Shown: positions 24,345 to 33,579 of the stretch, piece after piece
How the letters are laid out: every line of letters starts with the position of its first letter
Numbering within the stretch: position 1 is the stretch's first letter
Source of the DNA: Sediminibacterium roseum
GTDB lineage: Bacteria > Bacteroidota > Bacteroidia > Chitinophagales > Chitinophagaceae
Direction: 5' to 3'
Length of the DNA: 64,000 nt
NCBI RefSeq assembly: GCF_009939005.1
Contig: NZ_JAACJS010000015.1
Location: 1,800,325-1,864,324, forward strand
The notes under the pieces: generated by a model
Databases searched by the model: none
Seen by the model: the letters and a program-made list of their open reading frames with translations, nothing else
Told to the model about the DNA's origin: nothing
Translations under genes and position numbers: made by a program

Positions 24345-25997
24345 ATGGAATGGTCTGAAGAAAATTGGAAAATCATCGCCGGTGTAGCATTCTTTATGCT
24401 CGCCATCCGCTCGATGGAAGGTTCGGTTGCGGAACTTTCGGGCAGAAAGTTCAAGCTTTTTCTGAAGCGCGAAACCAGCAACCGCCTACGGGCAGCGGCT
24501 GCGGGAACAGTGATCGCTGCGATACTACAGAGCAGCTCGGTGGTTAACCTCATCATACTCGACATGACGGGCTCCGGCATCCTCTCCCTGCAGAGCGCAC
24601 TGGCACTAACACTTGGCGCAAACATTGGCACCACGGTTAACAGTTGGCTGGTAGCCATGCTTGGGTTCAATACAGGATTCGAATCGTGGGTGCTGCCCAT
24701 AACAGGGATCTCCGGCATACTCCTGCATTTCACGCAGCGCAAGCCGGGTTTGCAAAATATTTTCAGGCTGCTGTTTTCACTTTCTCTTTTGCTGTTCTCG
24801 CTTGATTTCATAAAATCGGGCATGGGCACATTGGTTACCCATTCTTCGCTTCAATTCTTCAAAAACCCTTTTTTGTTTGCCTTGTTCGGACTGGCAGCCA
24901 CTGCGTTTGTGCAGGCCAGTTCTATCATCATGGTGCTTGCGTTGACTGCCCTGTATCTACATACGGTTTCTTTTGAATCCGCATGCGCACTTGTATTGGG
25001 TGGCGAGATCGGTACTACTTTGAAACTATTTTTCGCGGCACGCGGCAATACTGGTGTAAAAAAAGCAATGGCGCTCGGCAATTTTCTCTTCAATGTGGTT
25101 ACTGCATCTGTTTTCCTCCTGTTCCTTGAACAGGCCTGCAGCATTGTGATGCATGTTGCAGGCGCCGATCATCCTGTTATAGCATTGGTGTTGTTTCAAA
25201 CGGCCTTCAACCTCGTTAGCCTTGCCCTGTTCCTTCCATGGCTGCCCAAGATCGCCGCCTTTCTTTCTAAAAGGCCATCCGTTGCTGCCGAAACAATCAG
25301 TCCTGCCATAAACCTGCAAGGCCCACAGGCCGTTCAGCAAATTGAAGAAGAGGTGCGCAAATTTACCACGCTCTCCGCACTGTATATAATGGGCTCCTTC
25401 GGCAGCCAGGCAAAACCCGGGAATGAAAAACAGTTGAGCGGCTTTACACAAAAAACAGGTATGCAACAGTACGCATTGCTCAAACAGTTTTACGGTCAAA
25501 TACACCGGCTTTCATTGCAGGTAAGAAAACAAAAAAAGGATGAACTGGTAGCTGCCAAACTGGACCAATTGGTATCGGCCGCGCGCAATGCCATGTACGC
25601 TGCCAAAAGCATATACAATATCCACGAAGACATCAGGCAATTCAGGAACTCATCTAACGATATTAAATTTAATTTTTACCTGGATGCTTCCAAACGCGTG
25701 CCTGCTTTCTGCACGCCCCTGCTTGCGTTGATCAACGCGCCCTCGAACAGGAACAAATACAAGGAGCAGTTGGGCAACATGTACCAATCTATGCGCACCG
25801 CATACCGGGCCACCCTTGTTTCCCTTTATGTTGATCCTGTAAGTGATGGCGTTTCGGATATCGAAATCAGCTCATTGCTGAATTGTAACAGGGAAATATT
25901 CAGTGCGTTCAAATCCCTTTTTTTTGGCGCCGTGGAGTTGCTGCTGGACGCGCCCGACGCCGATTTGTTTCAAAAAAGTCCCGGGTTTATACGTTAG
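24345..25997 (+). CDS. Na+/phosphate cotransporter (NptA/YjbB type) with PhoU-like tail
   Basis: 550 residues. N-terminal 320 residues form two inverted Na/Pi-cotransporter repeats with the signatures AAILQSSSVVN (QSSS at 62-65) and TAFVQASSIIM. The C-terminal 200 residues are soluble and helical, PhoU-like. It imports or exports phosphate in the inner membrane. Divergent from the usp gene. ppsA follows about 90 nt downstream with its own promoter. Confidence 0.88.
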   Translation: MEWSEENWKIIAGVAFFMLAIRSMEGSVAELSGRKFKLFLKRETSNRLRAAAAGTVIAAILQSSSVVNLIILDMTGSGILSLQSALALTLGANIGTTVNSWLVAMLGFNTGFESWVLPITGISGILLHFTQRKPGLQNIFRLLFSLSLLLFSLDFIKSGMGTLVTHSSLQFFKNPFLFALFGLAATAFVQASSIIMVLALTALYLHTVSFESACALVLGGEIGTTLKLFFAARGNTGVKKAMALGNFLFNVVTASVFLLFLEQACSIVMHVAGADHPVIALVLFQTAFNLVSLALFLPWLPKIAAFLSKRPSVAAETISPAINLQGPQAVQQIEEEVRKFTTLSALYIMGSFGSQAKPGNEKQLSGFTQKTGMQQYALLKQFYGQIHRLSLQVRKQKKDELVAAKLDQLVSAARNAMYAAKSIYNIHEDIRQFRNSSNDIKFNFYLDASKRVPAFCTPLLALINAPSNRNKYKEQLGNMYQSMRTAYRATLVSLYVDPVSDGVSDIEISSLLNCNREIFSAFKSLFFGAVELLLDAPDADLFQKSPGFIR

Positions 25998-26009
25998 TCC
26001 CGACCGTAA

Positions 26010-26074
26010 TGATATGGATCATCAACTCTTGTGAGCATGGTCATTGATTTCCTTTTATCAATAGACAACATTTG
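26010..26074 (+). promoter_or_regulatory. ppsA promoter with twin CRP/FNR-like boxes
   Basis: Perfect distal box TGATATGGATCA (26010-26021) and a proximal box with one changed half-site base, TGAGCATGGTCA (26032-26043), are 22 bp apart. TTTG at 26071-26074 (AACATTTG) begins 33.5 bp from the proximal centre. Predicted start site 26079, 11 nt before the ATG at 26090. Confidence 0.75.
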
Positions 26075-26089
26075 TATCAAACAACAAAC

Positions 26090-28504
26090 ATGCCTTCCTA
26101 TATCAAAAAATTCAGCGAGATCAGCGCGAACGATGTTCCGCTGGTTGGCGGAAAAAATGCATCCCTGGGTGAAATGTTTTCCACCCTTGCCACCGCACAG
26201 ATCTGCGTTCCGGATGGGTTTGCTTTAACAACAACCGCGTTCCGCGATTTCATAACCTTTAATAAGATCGGCGATGCGATCAATGCTGCATTGGAAACGC
26301 TCGACAAACAAAACTTCAGCAACCTGCGCGAAGTGGGACGGCAATGCCGCGCGCTGATGATGTCTGGCGAGTTACCTCCAGAAATAAAACAGCAGGCCAT
26401 TGCGGCCTATTCCGTATTGTGTTCCGGCAAGGATGATTCCGTTGCGGTGAGAAGCAGCGCCACCGCCGAAGATCTGGCTACCGCAAGTTTCGCGGGCCAG
26501 CATGAATCATTCTTAAACGTTCATGGTGTAAACGGCCTGCTGCTGGCCATCCACAAATGCTTTGCATCGCTGTATACAGACCGCGCGATCAAATACCGCG
26601 AGGACAATGGCTTCAGGCACAAGGATGTAACACTGTCTGTTGGCGTACAAAAAATGGTGCGTTCAGACAATGGCGTTTCAGGTGTCGGGTTTACGCTCGA
26701 GCCAGAGAGCGGTTTCCGGAACATCGTTCACATCAGCGGGGTATGGGGTTTGGGAGAAAACATGGTGCAGGGAACGGTTACGCCGGACGAGTTTTATGTA
26801 TTCAAACCTTCGCTCGAAAAAGGTTGCAATGCCGTGATCCAGCACAAACTCGGCGCAAAAGAACTAACCATGCGTTATGCGCTGGGCAGCCCGGACTGCA
26901 CTACAATCAACATTGAAACCGATGAAGAACAGCGTGCAAAATTCGTGCTGTCTGATGCAGAGATCACACGCCTTGCAAAATGGTTCGTTGCCATCGAAAA
27001 GCATTATGAAAAGCCCATGGATATAGAATGGGCAAAGGATGGAACAACCGGCGAACTGTTCATCCTGCAGGCGCGCCCTGAAACCGTTCACTCGCAGCGG
27101 AACACCACGATGATCAAAGAATACTCGATCACCGCAAAGGGAAAATGCATCGCTTCGGGCAATGCGATCGGCAGCGGTGTTGTAACAGGCATCGCACGCT
27201 TGCTCGATTCACCAAAAGACGCAGACGAGCTGAAAGAAGGAGAGATCCTCGTTACATCGATGACCTCTCCCGATTGGGACCCCGTATTGAAAAAATCGGC
27301 CGCGATCATCACAGACAAAGGCGGGCGCACCAGCCATGCATCCATCGTTGCGCGCGAGCTGGGCATTCCGGCGGTAGTGGGTTGCGGGCACGCGAGCTAT
27401 GCCATCAAAACAGGCGACCTGCTCACCGTGTCGTGCTGCGAAGGAAAAACAGGTTTTGTTTATGAAGGAAAAGCAGGGATCGAAGAGCGGGTGATCGATT
27501 GCTCTGCCACAGAAACAACAAAGGTAAAACCAATGCTCATCACCGGCGATCCCGACACGGCCTTTATGCACTCTTTTTACCCGGTATCGGGCGTAGGATT
27601 GCTGCGTATGGAATTTATGATCACGCACGCCATCCGGATCCACCCAATGGCGCTGGTGCGTTTCCATGAAATACAGGATACAGCTGTTCGCGCAACAATA
27701 GAAAAGGCCACATCGGGCTACGCAGACAAAAAACAATTCTTTATTGATAAACTATCGGAAGGCATCGCCACGGTAGCCGCAGCTTTTTATCCACGCGAGG
27801 TGATCGTTCGCATGAGCGATTTCAAAACAAACGAGTATGCCGGGTTGATCGGCGGCCAGGCATTCGAGCCATCCGAAGAAAACCCGATGCTGGGTTTTCG
27901 CGGCGCTTCCAGGTATTACCATGAAATGTACAGGGAAGGTTTCGATATGGAATGCAGCGCCATCGCAAGGGTGAGAAAAGAGATGGGGTTAACAAACGTA
28001 AAACTGATGATCCCTTTTTGCAGAACCGTTGAAGAAGGAAAGAAAGTGATCGGCGTGTTACGCGCCAACGGGCTCGACCGCAACGAAGATCCTTCGCTCG
28101 AGATCTACCTGATGACAGAGATACCGTCGAACATCTTACTCGCCGAAGAATTCGCCAGGGATTTTGATGGTTTCTCGATCGGATCGAACGACCTGACCCA
28201 ACTGGTACTGGGCGTAGACCGGGATTCATCCATCGTAAGTACGTTGTTCGACGAACAGAACAAGGCTGTAACACAGTTGATCGCCCTTGTCATCGACAAA
28301 GCAAAAAAAGCTGGCAGGAAGATCGGCATCTGCGGGCAGGCACCGGGCGATCTTGATGATTACGTACAGTTCCTGGTTGCCCACGGCATCAACACCATTT
28401 CGTTCACCCCGGATGCATTGTTCAGGGGCATCAGCAGGATTTATAAGGCAGAAAAAGCAAAATCATTGATGCAAATGGTTGTTGCCGACGAGCCTGTAAA
28501 ATAA
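26090..28504 (+). CDS. ppsA: Phosphoenolpyruvate synthase
   Basis: 804 residues from the ATG at 26090 (the upstream alternative is a TTG). N-terminal ATP-grasp PEP/pyruvate-binding domain (VGGKNASLGEM, SVAVRSSATAEDLATASFAGQ), the swivelling phospho-His domain GGRTSHASIVARELGIPAVVG, and a C-terminal TIM barrel (SIGSNDLTQL, GICGQAPGD). It converts pyruvate, ATP and water to PEP, AMP and Pi. The link to usp genes resembles low-oxygen survival loci in other bacteria. The usp gene begins 11 nt downstream. Confidence 0.95.
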   Translation: MPSYIKKFSEISANDVPLVGGKNASLGEMFSTLATAQICVPDGFALTTTAFRDFITFNKIGDAINAALETLDKQNFSNLREVGRQCRALMMSGELPPEIKQQAIAAYSVLCSGKDDSVAVRSSATAEDLATASFAGQHESFLNVHGVNGLLLAIHKCFASLYTDRAIKYREDNGFRHKDVTLSVGVQKMVRSDNGVSGVGFTLEPESGFRNIVHISGVWGLGENMVQGTVTPDEFYVFKPSLEKGCNAVIQHKLGAKELTMRYALGSPDCTTINIETDEEQRAKFVLSDAEITRLAKWFVAIEKHYEKPMDIEWAKDGTTGELFILQARPETVHSQRNTTMIKEYSITAKGKCIASGNAIGSGVVTGIARLLDSPKDADELKEGEILVTSMTSPDWDPVLKKSAAIITDKGGRTSHASIVARELGIPAVVGCGHASYAIKTGDLLTVSCCEGKTGFVYEGKAGIEERVIDCSATETTKVKPMLITGDPDTAFMHSFYPVSGVGLLRMEFMITHAIRIHPMALVRFHEIQDTAVRATIEKATSGYADKKQFFIDKLSEGIATVAAAFYPREVIVRMSDFKTNEYAGLIGGQAFEPSEENPMLGFRGASRYYHEMYREGFDMECSAIARVRKEMGLTNVKLMIPFCRTVEEGKKVIGVLRANGLDRNEDPSLEIYLMTEIPSNILLAEEFARDFDGFSIGSNDLTQLVLGVDRDSSIVSTLFDEQNKAVTQLIALVIDKAKKAGRKIGICGQAPGDLDDYVQFLVAHGINTISFTPDALFRGISRIYKAEKAKSLMQMVVADEPVK

Positions 28505-28515
28505 AACCGTTACCT

Positions 28516-29355
28516 ATGAAAAAAATAATCGCGGCCATCGACGGCCTCAAGTATGCACCATCAACCACGGCCTGGGCCACCCGCTTGGGCCAGCTCTGTA
28601 ACAGTCACCTGGCAGGCATATTTCTCGAAGACGAAATGTACACCAGCTACAACGTATACGAATTGCTGGTAAAAAAAGACGTGCCTGAAAAAAAACTGCA
28701 GCAATATAAACAGCAGGACCAGAAGAAGCGCGATGAATCGGTAAGGCTTTTTTCAACGGCCTGCGATCATGCCCGGCTTCATTACAATGTGCATCGCGAC
28801 CACAATCCCGCGTTGCAGGAGTTGCTTCATGAAACCATTTTTGCCGACCTGCTGGTGATCGATAAACACGAAACGCTTACGCACTATACCGAACCCACCC
28901 CAACACGTTTTATCCGCGACCTCCTCGCCGATGCGCATTGCCCCGTATTGCTTGTATCGGATACCTTTCATACTCCCGATAAGATCATCGTTCTTTACGA
29001 CGGGCATCCATCGTCGGTTCATGCGCTGAAGATGTTCAGTTACCTGCTTGCTCCGTTTGTTTCGTTACCGGTAGAAATCATTTCATTCAGGGGTTATGAC
29101 GACAGCCTGCATCTGCCCGATACCAAACTGATGAAAGAGCTTGTGAAAAAACATTTCAACAAGGCATCTTTCACCGTGTTCAAAGGAAATTACGAAGAGA
29201 ACATCGCGTCGTACTTCGCGCAGCAAAAAGGGCACCCGCTTGTTGTTACCGGCGCCTATGGCCGCGGAATGCTGTCGCGCTGGTTCCGCGCAAGTACGGC
29301 AGATGTGCTGATGAAGGAAAACAAGTTCCCGATCTTCATTACACATTCAAAATAG
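28516..29355 (+). CDS. Tandem-domain universal stress protein, ppsA operon
   Basis: 279 residues, two Usp domains, starting MKKIIAAIDGLKYAPST. The second domain ends VVTGAYGRGMLSRWFRASTADVL, which has G-2x-G but Ala in place of the final Gly of the ATP signature. 11 nt after ppsA, so co-transcribed, and closed by a strong bidirectional terminator. Confidence 0.9.
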   Translation: MKKIIAAIDGLKYAPSTTAWATRLGQLCNSHLAGIFLEDEMYTSYNVYELLVKKDVPEKKLQQYKQQDQKKRDESVRLFSTACDHARLHYNVHRDHNPALQELLHETIFADLLVIDKHETLTHYTEPTPTRFIRDLLADAHCPVLLVSDTFHTPDKIIVLYDGHPSSVHALKMFSYLLAPFVSLPVEIISFRGYDDSLHLPDTKLMKELVKKHFNKASFTVFKGNYEENIASYFAQQKGHPLVVTGAYGRGMLSRWFRASTADVLMKENKFPIFITHSK

Positions 29356-29395
29356 CCCGGCAACTGCTTCTCATATCGCTGAGTGAAACAATTAA

Positions 29396-29426
29396 AAAAG
29401 GCCCGCCGAATTCCGGCGGGCCTTTT
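29396..29426. terminator. Bidirectional intrinsic terminator
   Basis: 13-bp perfect stem AAAAGGCCCGCCG/CGGCGGGCCTTTT with loop AATTC between convergent genes; T-rich on both strands. Confidence 0.95.
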
Positions 29427-29442
29427 CCATGGGCGCATCCTG

Positions 29443-30114
29443 TTATACCATAGCGGTTTCGTAGAGTTGAACGGTTAATTTGTTTTCAACACTGGAAACA
29501 CCGGGAGCGCTCCAGGCGGCCCTTGCCGCATCTTCCTTTTCTGCCAATGAACGAACCGTACCACGCAATACCACCTGGTTGTCTTTCACGTCTACCGAAA
29601 TCTTTTCCGCATCAACAGTGGCGCTGCGTTGCAGTGCCGCACCGATCTTCGCTTTTATGTCGGAAGGCGCAACCCTCATTTTCAGTTTGATAAAGTTGTT
29701 TACCATCTTTACACCCGTAAGGTTTTCAACTGCGTTGAAAGCATTGATGCGCTGGTAAGGCCATTCCACTTCTCCTTCTAGTGAGATCACACCGTCTTCC
29801 ACTTTCAACTTTACCTTCTCCTGTTGAACGGCGCTGTGCCATTTTAATGCCTCCAAAGCGGCAGCAGCGATCTCTGCATCCGTTTTACGATAGGCAGGTG
29901 AGATACCCACCTGTATGTCTTCCGCAACAGCTTTTACGCCTGCCACCCGTTTTGCGGCTTTTTCGGCGTGGGATTTTTTTAGATAGCTGTCCACCTGGCC
30001 AGATAAAGTAACAATGCCATTGTTTACAGCCACGCCAATCTGCGACGACTGCAGGTAGGGCTCCCACAATAACTCGTCCATTACGTCTCTCTGAATTTGT
30101 GCGTCTGTTTTCAT
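29443..30114 (-). CDS. Triple BON-domain protein
   Basis: 223 residues from the ATG at 30114, which begins MKTDAQIQRDVMDELLWEPY, the usual start of this family. Three BON repeats, each with a G-x-V-x-L-x-G core (NGIVTLSGQVDSY, DGVISLEGEVEWPY, DNQVVLRGTVRS). No signal peptide, so cytoplasmic; BON domains bind phospholipid or act in osmotic stress responses (OsmY-like). Divergent from the DUF998 gene; twin perfect CRP/FNR-like boxes lie upstream. Confidence 0.92.
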   Translation of the reverse strand: MKTDAQIQRDVMDELLWEPYLQSSQIGVAVNNGIVTLSGQVDSYLKKSHAEKAAKRVAGVKAVAEDIQVGISPAYRKTDAEIAAAALEALKWHSAVQQEKVKLKVEDGVISLEGEVEWPYQRINAFNAVENLTGVKMVNNFIKLKMRVAPSDIKAKIGAALQRSATVDAEKISVDVKDNQVVLRGTVRSLAEKEDAARAAWSAPGVSSVENKLTVQLYETAMV

Positions 30115-30144
30115 GTTAAAGGATTTTAAGATTGAATGATAGCA

Positions 30145-30210
30145 TAAATCTACGCAGCAGCACACCGCATTTCCATTGATGCTCATCAAGCCGTGCTGTG
30201 ATTCTCATCA
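30145..30210 (-). promoter_or_regulatory. BON gene promoter with twin perfect FNR-like boxes
   Basis: TTGATGCTCATCAA at 30176-30189 is identical to the classical FNR consensus TTGAT-N4-ATCAA. A second box, TGATTCTCATCA, lies at 30199-30210, 22 bp away. TAGATTTA at 30152 down to 30145 is a -7 element with TTT 34.5 bp from the near box centre. Confidence 0.75.
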
Positions 30211-30269
30211 CTGCTTTTTTTCTTCGCAGGGGATTTATCGCTGCAACAGTTCACAATCAATGCGCAATA

Positions 30270-30312
30270 TGACTATGGTCATAGCCGCAGTCTGATATAT
30301 TTATTTTTTTTG
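30270..30312 (+). promoter_or_regulatory. DUF998 gene promoter with FNR-like box
   Basis: ATGAC-TATG-GTCAT at 30269-30282 is a perfect 5-bp inverted repeat containing TGACTATGGTCA. TTTG at 30309-30312 begins 33.5 bp from its centre. Predicted start site 30317, 14 nt before the ATG at 30331. Confidence 0.7.
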
Positions 30313-30330
30313 GCGACCCAAACAAACAGC

Positions 30331-30963
30331 ATGAAAAACAAACTCCTTGTAAGTTGCGGGATCCTGGCACCGCTCCTGTACATCGCCATGAATGTGTTTA
30401 TCCCCGGCAGGTTTCCCGGTTATAGTACCGTGACACAAACCATCAGCGAAATTTCTGCATGGAACGCACCAACGCGCACGCTCTGGCTCTGGTGGGCAGG
30501 CGGCTACGTGTTATTGACCGCCGCATTTGGCATCGGTATCATCAGGTCTGCATCAGGCAACTGGATACTTTATATCGCAGGATATTTTGTTCTGATCTAT
30601 GCCGCGTTCAATATATACTGGCCACCGATGCACCTGCGCGGAGCAGGTACCTCTTTCTCCGATAAGCTCCACATCACCTGGGCCATTATTACCATACTAT
30701 TGATGATGCTCATCATGGTTTTTACCATGGCGGCGCTCGGGCGTAGTTTCAGGATTTATACTTTGATCACGTTCCTGGTTTTTATCGTGTTCGGAACGCT
30801 CACTTTCATTGAGGCGCCGGGGATCCCTCAAAACCTTCCCACGCCGCGGATCGGGATATGGGAGCGGATAAATGTGGGTGCTTTTATGCTTTGGACCATT
30901 GTATTTTCTGTTTCACTTTTAAAAAAGCAGGCAGCGCTCTCCACTGCGGGTGAAAAATCTTAA
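30331..30963 (+). CDS. DUF998-family membrane protein
   Basis: 210 residues from the ATG at 30331; the longer frame would start at a TTG. Six TM helices. The N-terminal half carries the DUF998 pattern FPGYSTVTQTISEISAWNAPTR. Inner-membrane protein of unknown activity. The deacetylase gene starts 18 nt downstream and is probably in the same transcript. Confidence 0.82.
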   Translation: MKNKLLVSCGILAPLLYIAMNVFIPGRFPGYSTVTQTISEISAWNAPTRTLWLWWAGGYVLLTAAFGIGIIRSASGNWILYIAGYFVLIYAAFNIYWPPMHLRGAGTSFSDKLHITWAIITILLMMLIMVFTMAALGRSFRIYTLITFLVFIVFGTLTFIEAPGIPQNLPTPRIGIWERINVGAFMLWTIVFSVSLLKKQAALSTAGEKS

Positions 30964-30981
30964 CCCAGCAATGCAATTGTT

Positions 30982-31740
30982 ATGAAAAACTTTCTCTTCC
31001 CGGTCGTTTTTATTTTTCTGCTTGCGCCGAAAAACAAAAACGAGGCTGCGAACAGCGCGGGCGCTCAGGAGCAACCAAGGCAGGGAAGTCTATGCGACAC
31101 GATCTATTTTACGATCGACGACGGCCCATCGCCAAACAGCTTTTTCATAGACAGTGTTGTATCTGCAGAAGAGGTGCCTGTTACTGTTTTCCTGGTCGGG
31201 CAGAATTTGCTTTCAGGTGGCGATGCTCCTTATTTTGAAAACAAATACGTGAAGGTTGCCAACCATAGTTTTTCACATGCCGATGAAAGATACCGGCGTT
31301 TTTACCGGGATCCTTTACGCGTTGTTCTCGACTTTGAGCGGAATGCTTTGTTGATCCATGGCACGAACCGCATCGCCCGGCTGCCGGGCAGGAACACCTG
31401 GCGCATAGGCAGCCGTTCGGCAACGGATCTCAAGGACGCAAATGCCGCGGCAGACCTGCTTGCCGAAAGAAGTATGGTGATCTTCGGATGGGATGTTGAG
31501 TGGAGCTACCTTGACAACCTGAAAACAAAGATCGAATCTTCGCATATCCTCATCAACCGCATCGAGCGGGCAAGGAAAGAACAAAAAACATTCTCAAAGC
31601 ACCACATCGTTATTCTCTGCCATGAAGTGATGTTCACGACCGAGGAGGCACGCGCGGAACTCATTTGTTTCCTGCGATCCATCAAGAGCAACCAGGGGTA
31701 TAAATTCGGTTCGCTTAAATATTATCCGGGTTACAGGTAA
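30982..31740 (+). CDS. Polysaccharide deacetylase (NodB-fold) family protein
   Basis: 252 residues with an N-terminal hydrophobic signal. NodB motifs: YFTIDDGPSPNS (metal Asp pair, about residue 45), NHSFSH (metal His pair), ARLPGRNTWR, and a late VILCHEV. These ligate a divalent metal and remove acetyl groups from cell-surface sugars. Shorter than many family members but the motif set looks complete. Exported or lipid-associated location is inferred. Confidence 0.85.
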   Translation: MKNFLFPVVFIFLLAPKNKNEAANSAGAQEQPRQGSLCDTIYFTIDDGPSPNSFFIDSVVSAEEVPVTVFLVGQNLLSGGDAPYFENKYVKVANHSFSHADERYRRFYRDPLRVVLDFERNALLIHGTNRIARLPGRNTWRIGSRSATDLKDANAAADLLAERSMVIFGWDVEWSYLDNLKTKIESSHILINRIERARKEQKTFSKHHIVILCHEVMFTTEEARAELICFLRSIKSNQGYKFGSLKYYPGYR

Positions 31741-31752
31741 AGATCTCTCTCC

Positions 31753-31857
31753 TGGCCAAATGATATTCTGGTTTGCGTACGGTCATTACTTTTTTGAATG
31801 AATACGTAAGCCTAGTAAACTCAAACTTCATGAAGTATAATCGCGGCTTTTGAACAC
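31753..31857 (+). pseudogene. Decayed promoter and 5' fragment of a universal stress gene
   Basis: Bases 31753-31800 resemble the usp promoter at 35745-35800: TTTGCGTACGGTCATT here, TTTGCTTACGGTCATT there. An ATG at 31830 follows, then codons that become Usp-like if two bases are restored: ATGAAGTA-TAATCGCGGC compares with the start of the 28516 usp gene, sharing ATAATCGCGGC (Ile-Ile-Ala-Ala). The match stops where the tetR 3' end begins. I read this as the relic of a sixth usp gene truncated by rearrangement; the evidence is short and hand-aligned. Confidence 0.45.
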
Positions 31858-32526
31858 TTATCCCAAAACCTTAAACAACAAATCCTCTAAAAAATGCCGG
31901 GTGAAATCCGCTTTCGCAGGGGTGTTGTCGGTAAGACGGGGAAGGTTCAAACTGAAGAACTGCTGGTTGTGCGAGGTCTCGATCAGTGTACTACTTAAAG
32001 ACCTTGGGAACTTATATTTCGGATTATAGCCCGAGATCACTTCCGCGATCTTTGCACAAAGGTCTTTATACGGTTTGAACACAGCTTCCTTATTGATCTC
32101 GGTAACCTCCTTTACCAGGTAAGCCTTACTGCTCTCCGCGATCACGATCTGGTTGAGGTAGGCCAGGTTATAACCCAGTTTGCCTGAACTGTCGGGCAAC
32201 TCCTGCGTAAGAAGTGATACGATAATGCGGAGCTTTTCTTTTTTATCCTTCACATTCTGCAGCCTGAACATCACAAGGAACTCCATATAGCACCAGTACC
32301 AGTTGAGGATATACAACAACAAACGGTGCTTGTTCTCAAAATAGCGGTAAATGGTTGCTTCGGTACTGTTGATCGTAGCCGCCAGCTTTTTAAAAGTAAA
32401 CTGCTCAAACCCAAGTACATTGATCAGGTCGATGGAATGCTTGATGATCTGCCTGCCGATCTCACTGCCTTCCGGGTCGCGCAGGTATATCTTCTCGTTC
32501 ACCTTAAAACTTACCTGGAAATCCAT
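31858..32526 (-). CDS. TetR-family transcriptional regulator
   Basis: 222 residues. N-terminal helix-turn-helix (about residues 25-70: IIKHSIDLINVLGFEQFTFK, then INSTEATIYRYFENKHRLL) with a helical ligand domain after it. It probably represses itself and the divergent bestrophin-carbonic anhydrase pair through the AT-rich palindromic spacer. Effector unknown. Confidence 0.9.
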   Translation of the reverse strand: MDFQVSFKVNEKIYLRDPEGSEIGRQIIKHSIDLINVLGFEQFTFKKLAATINSTEATIYRYFENKHRLLLYILNWYWCYMEFLVMFRLQNVKDKKEKLRIIVSLLTQELPDSSGKLGYNLAYLNQIVIAESSKAYLVKEVTEINKEAVFKPYKDLCAKIAEVISGYNPKYKFPRSLSSTLIETSHNQQFFSLNLPRLTDNTPAKADFTRHFLEDLLFKVLG

Positions 32527-32608
32527 GGAGCTTTTTTTGGTAAAGATAACAAATGACCCGTAACAGATAGTAATCTTATTGATTATAATACTTTCACAAT
32601 TTATTATG

Positions 32609-32621
32609 ATAGTATTACTAT
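32609..32621. promoter_or_regulatory. Candidate TetR operator
   Basis: ATAGTA-T-TACTAT is a perfect palindrome in the 143-bp spacer between divergent tetR and bestrophin genes, about 28 bp upstream of the bestrophin -7 element. Related AGTAT/AATACT half-sites occur at 32587 and 32632. Confidence 0.5.
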
Positions 32622-32642
32622 TATTTAAAACAGTATCAATAT

Positions 32643-32650
32643 TATATTTG
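32643..32650 (+). promoter_or_regulatory. -7 promoter element of the bestrophin gene
   Basis: TATATTTG is a perfect TANNTTTG element 19 nt before the ATG at 32670. No CRP/FNR-like box is seen. Confidence 0.6.
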
Positions 32651-32669
32651 TCCCATCAAACCTTACAAC

Positions 32670-33563
32670 ATGCTGCTGAACAAACCGGTTCCCTTGCGTT
32701 ACATCTTCAACAAGATCAGGCATGAGCTGTTCTATGTCCTGGTCATCGGCCTTTCGATCTTTTACCTTACGCAGACCTTCGATTCGGCCCTTCCCGAAAT
32801 GCCCATCGCCATCCCGGCGTTTATCGGAACCGCCATCTCGGTCATCTTATCGTTTAAACTGAACCAGTCGTACGACCGTTGGTGGGAGGCCCGTAAAATC
32901 TGGGGAACGATCGTTAACGAGAGCAGGAGTTTTGTGCTGCAACTGCAATTGTTCCTGCCAAAAGGCAATGAAGAAGCGATCAGGCAGATCGCTTACCGGC
33001 AGATAGCATGGTGCTACAGCCTGGGGCAAAGTTTGCGCGGACTGAACGCTACCGCCAACCTCGAAAACCTGGTTGCGGGTGAGGAGCTCGATAAAATAAG
33101 CCTCCAGGAAAACAAACCGCTTGCTTTGCTGCAACTGAATACCGCACACATCGCAAAACTGAAGGAAGAAGAACAGCTCGATCGATTCAGCCAGGTTCAG
33201 ATCAATACTACGCTTGTAAATTTTTCCACGGCGATGGGAATGGCGGAGCGGATCAAGAGCACTGTGTTCCCGGTAACCTACCGCCTTTTTCTTCACCTGA
33301 TCATTTACCTGTTTGTGATCACGCTGTCTATTTCGCTCCGGGGTATTGAAAGCTATTTTGAAATACCGTTGCTGGTCCTGATCTCGTCTGCGTTTTTCCT
33401 GCTCGAAAGATCGGCTACGCATTTACAGGATCCTTTCAGCAACAAACCTACCGATACAGCCGTAACGGCGATCGCTGCAACGATCGAAAGGAACATCAGG
33501 CAGTTGTTAAACGAGCCTGGCATCAAGAAACCATCTGAACCCGATCAATTTTATTTACTCTAA
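32670..33563 (+). CDS. Bestrophin-family ion channel (UPF0187)
   Basis: 297 residues. The bestrophin plan is visible: an N-terminal amphipathic segment, a first helix pair (LFYVLVIGLSIFYLTQTF; AIPAFIGTAISVILSFKLN), the conserved SYDRWWEARKIWGTIVN, then a helical middle and a second membrane block (LFLHLIIYLFVITLSISL). Prokaryotic bestrophins are pentameric channels; some pass cations, others anions such as bicarbonate. Its partner gene 16 nt downstream is a carbonic anhydrase, which favours bicarbonate (inference). Confidence 0.9.
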   Translation: MLLNKPVPLRYIFNKIRHELFYVLVIGLSIFYLTQTFDSALPEMPIAIPAFIGTAISVILSFKLNQSYDRWWEARKIWGTIVNESRSFVLQLQLFLPKGNEEAIRQIAYRQIAWCYSLGQSLRGLNATANLENLVAGEELDKISLQENKPLALLQLNTAHIAKLKEEEQLDRFSQVQINTTLVNFSTAMGMAERIKSTVFPVTYRLFLHLIIYLFVITLSISLRGIESYFEIPLLVLISSAFFLLERSATHLQDPFSNKPTDTAVTAIAATIERNIRQLLNEPGIKKPSEPDQFYLL

Positions 33564-33579
33564 ACCAAAAACCATCCCA

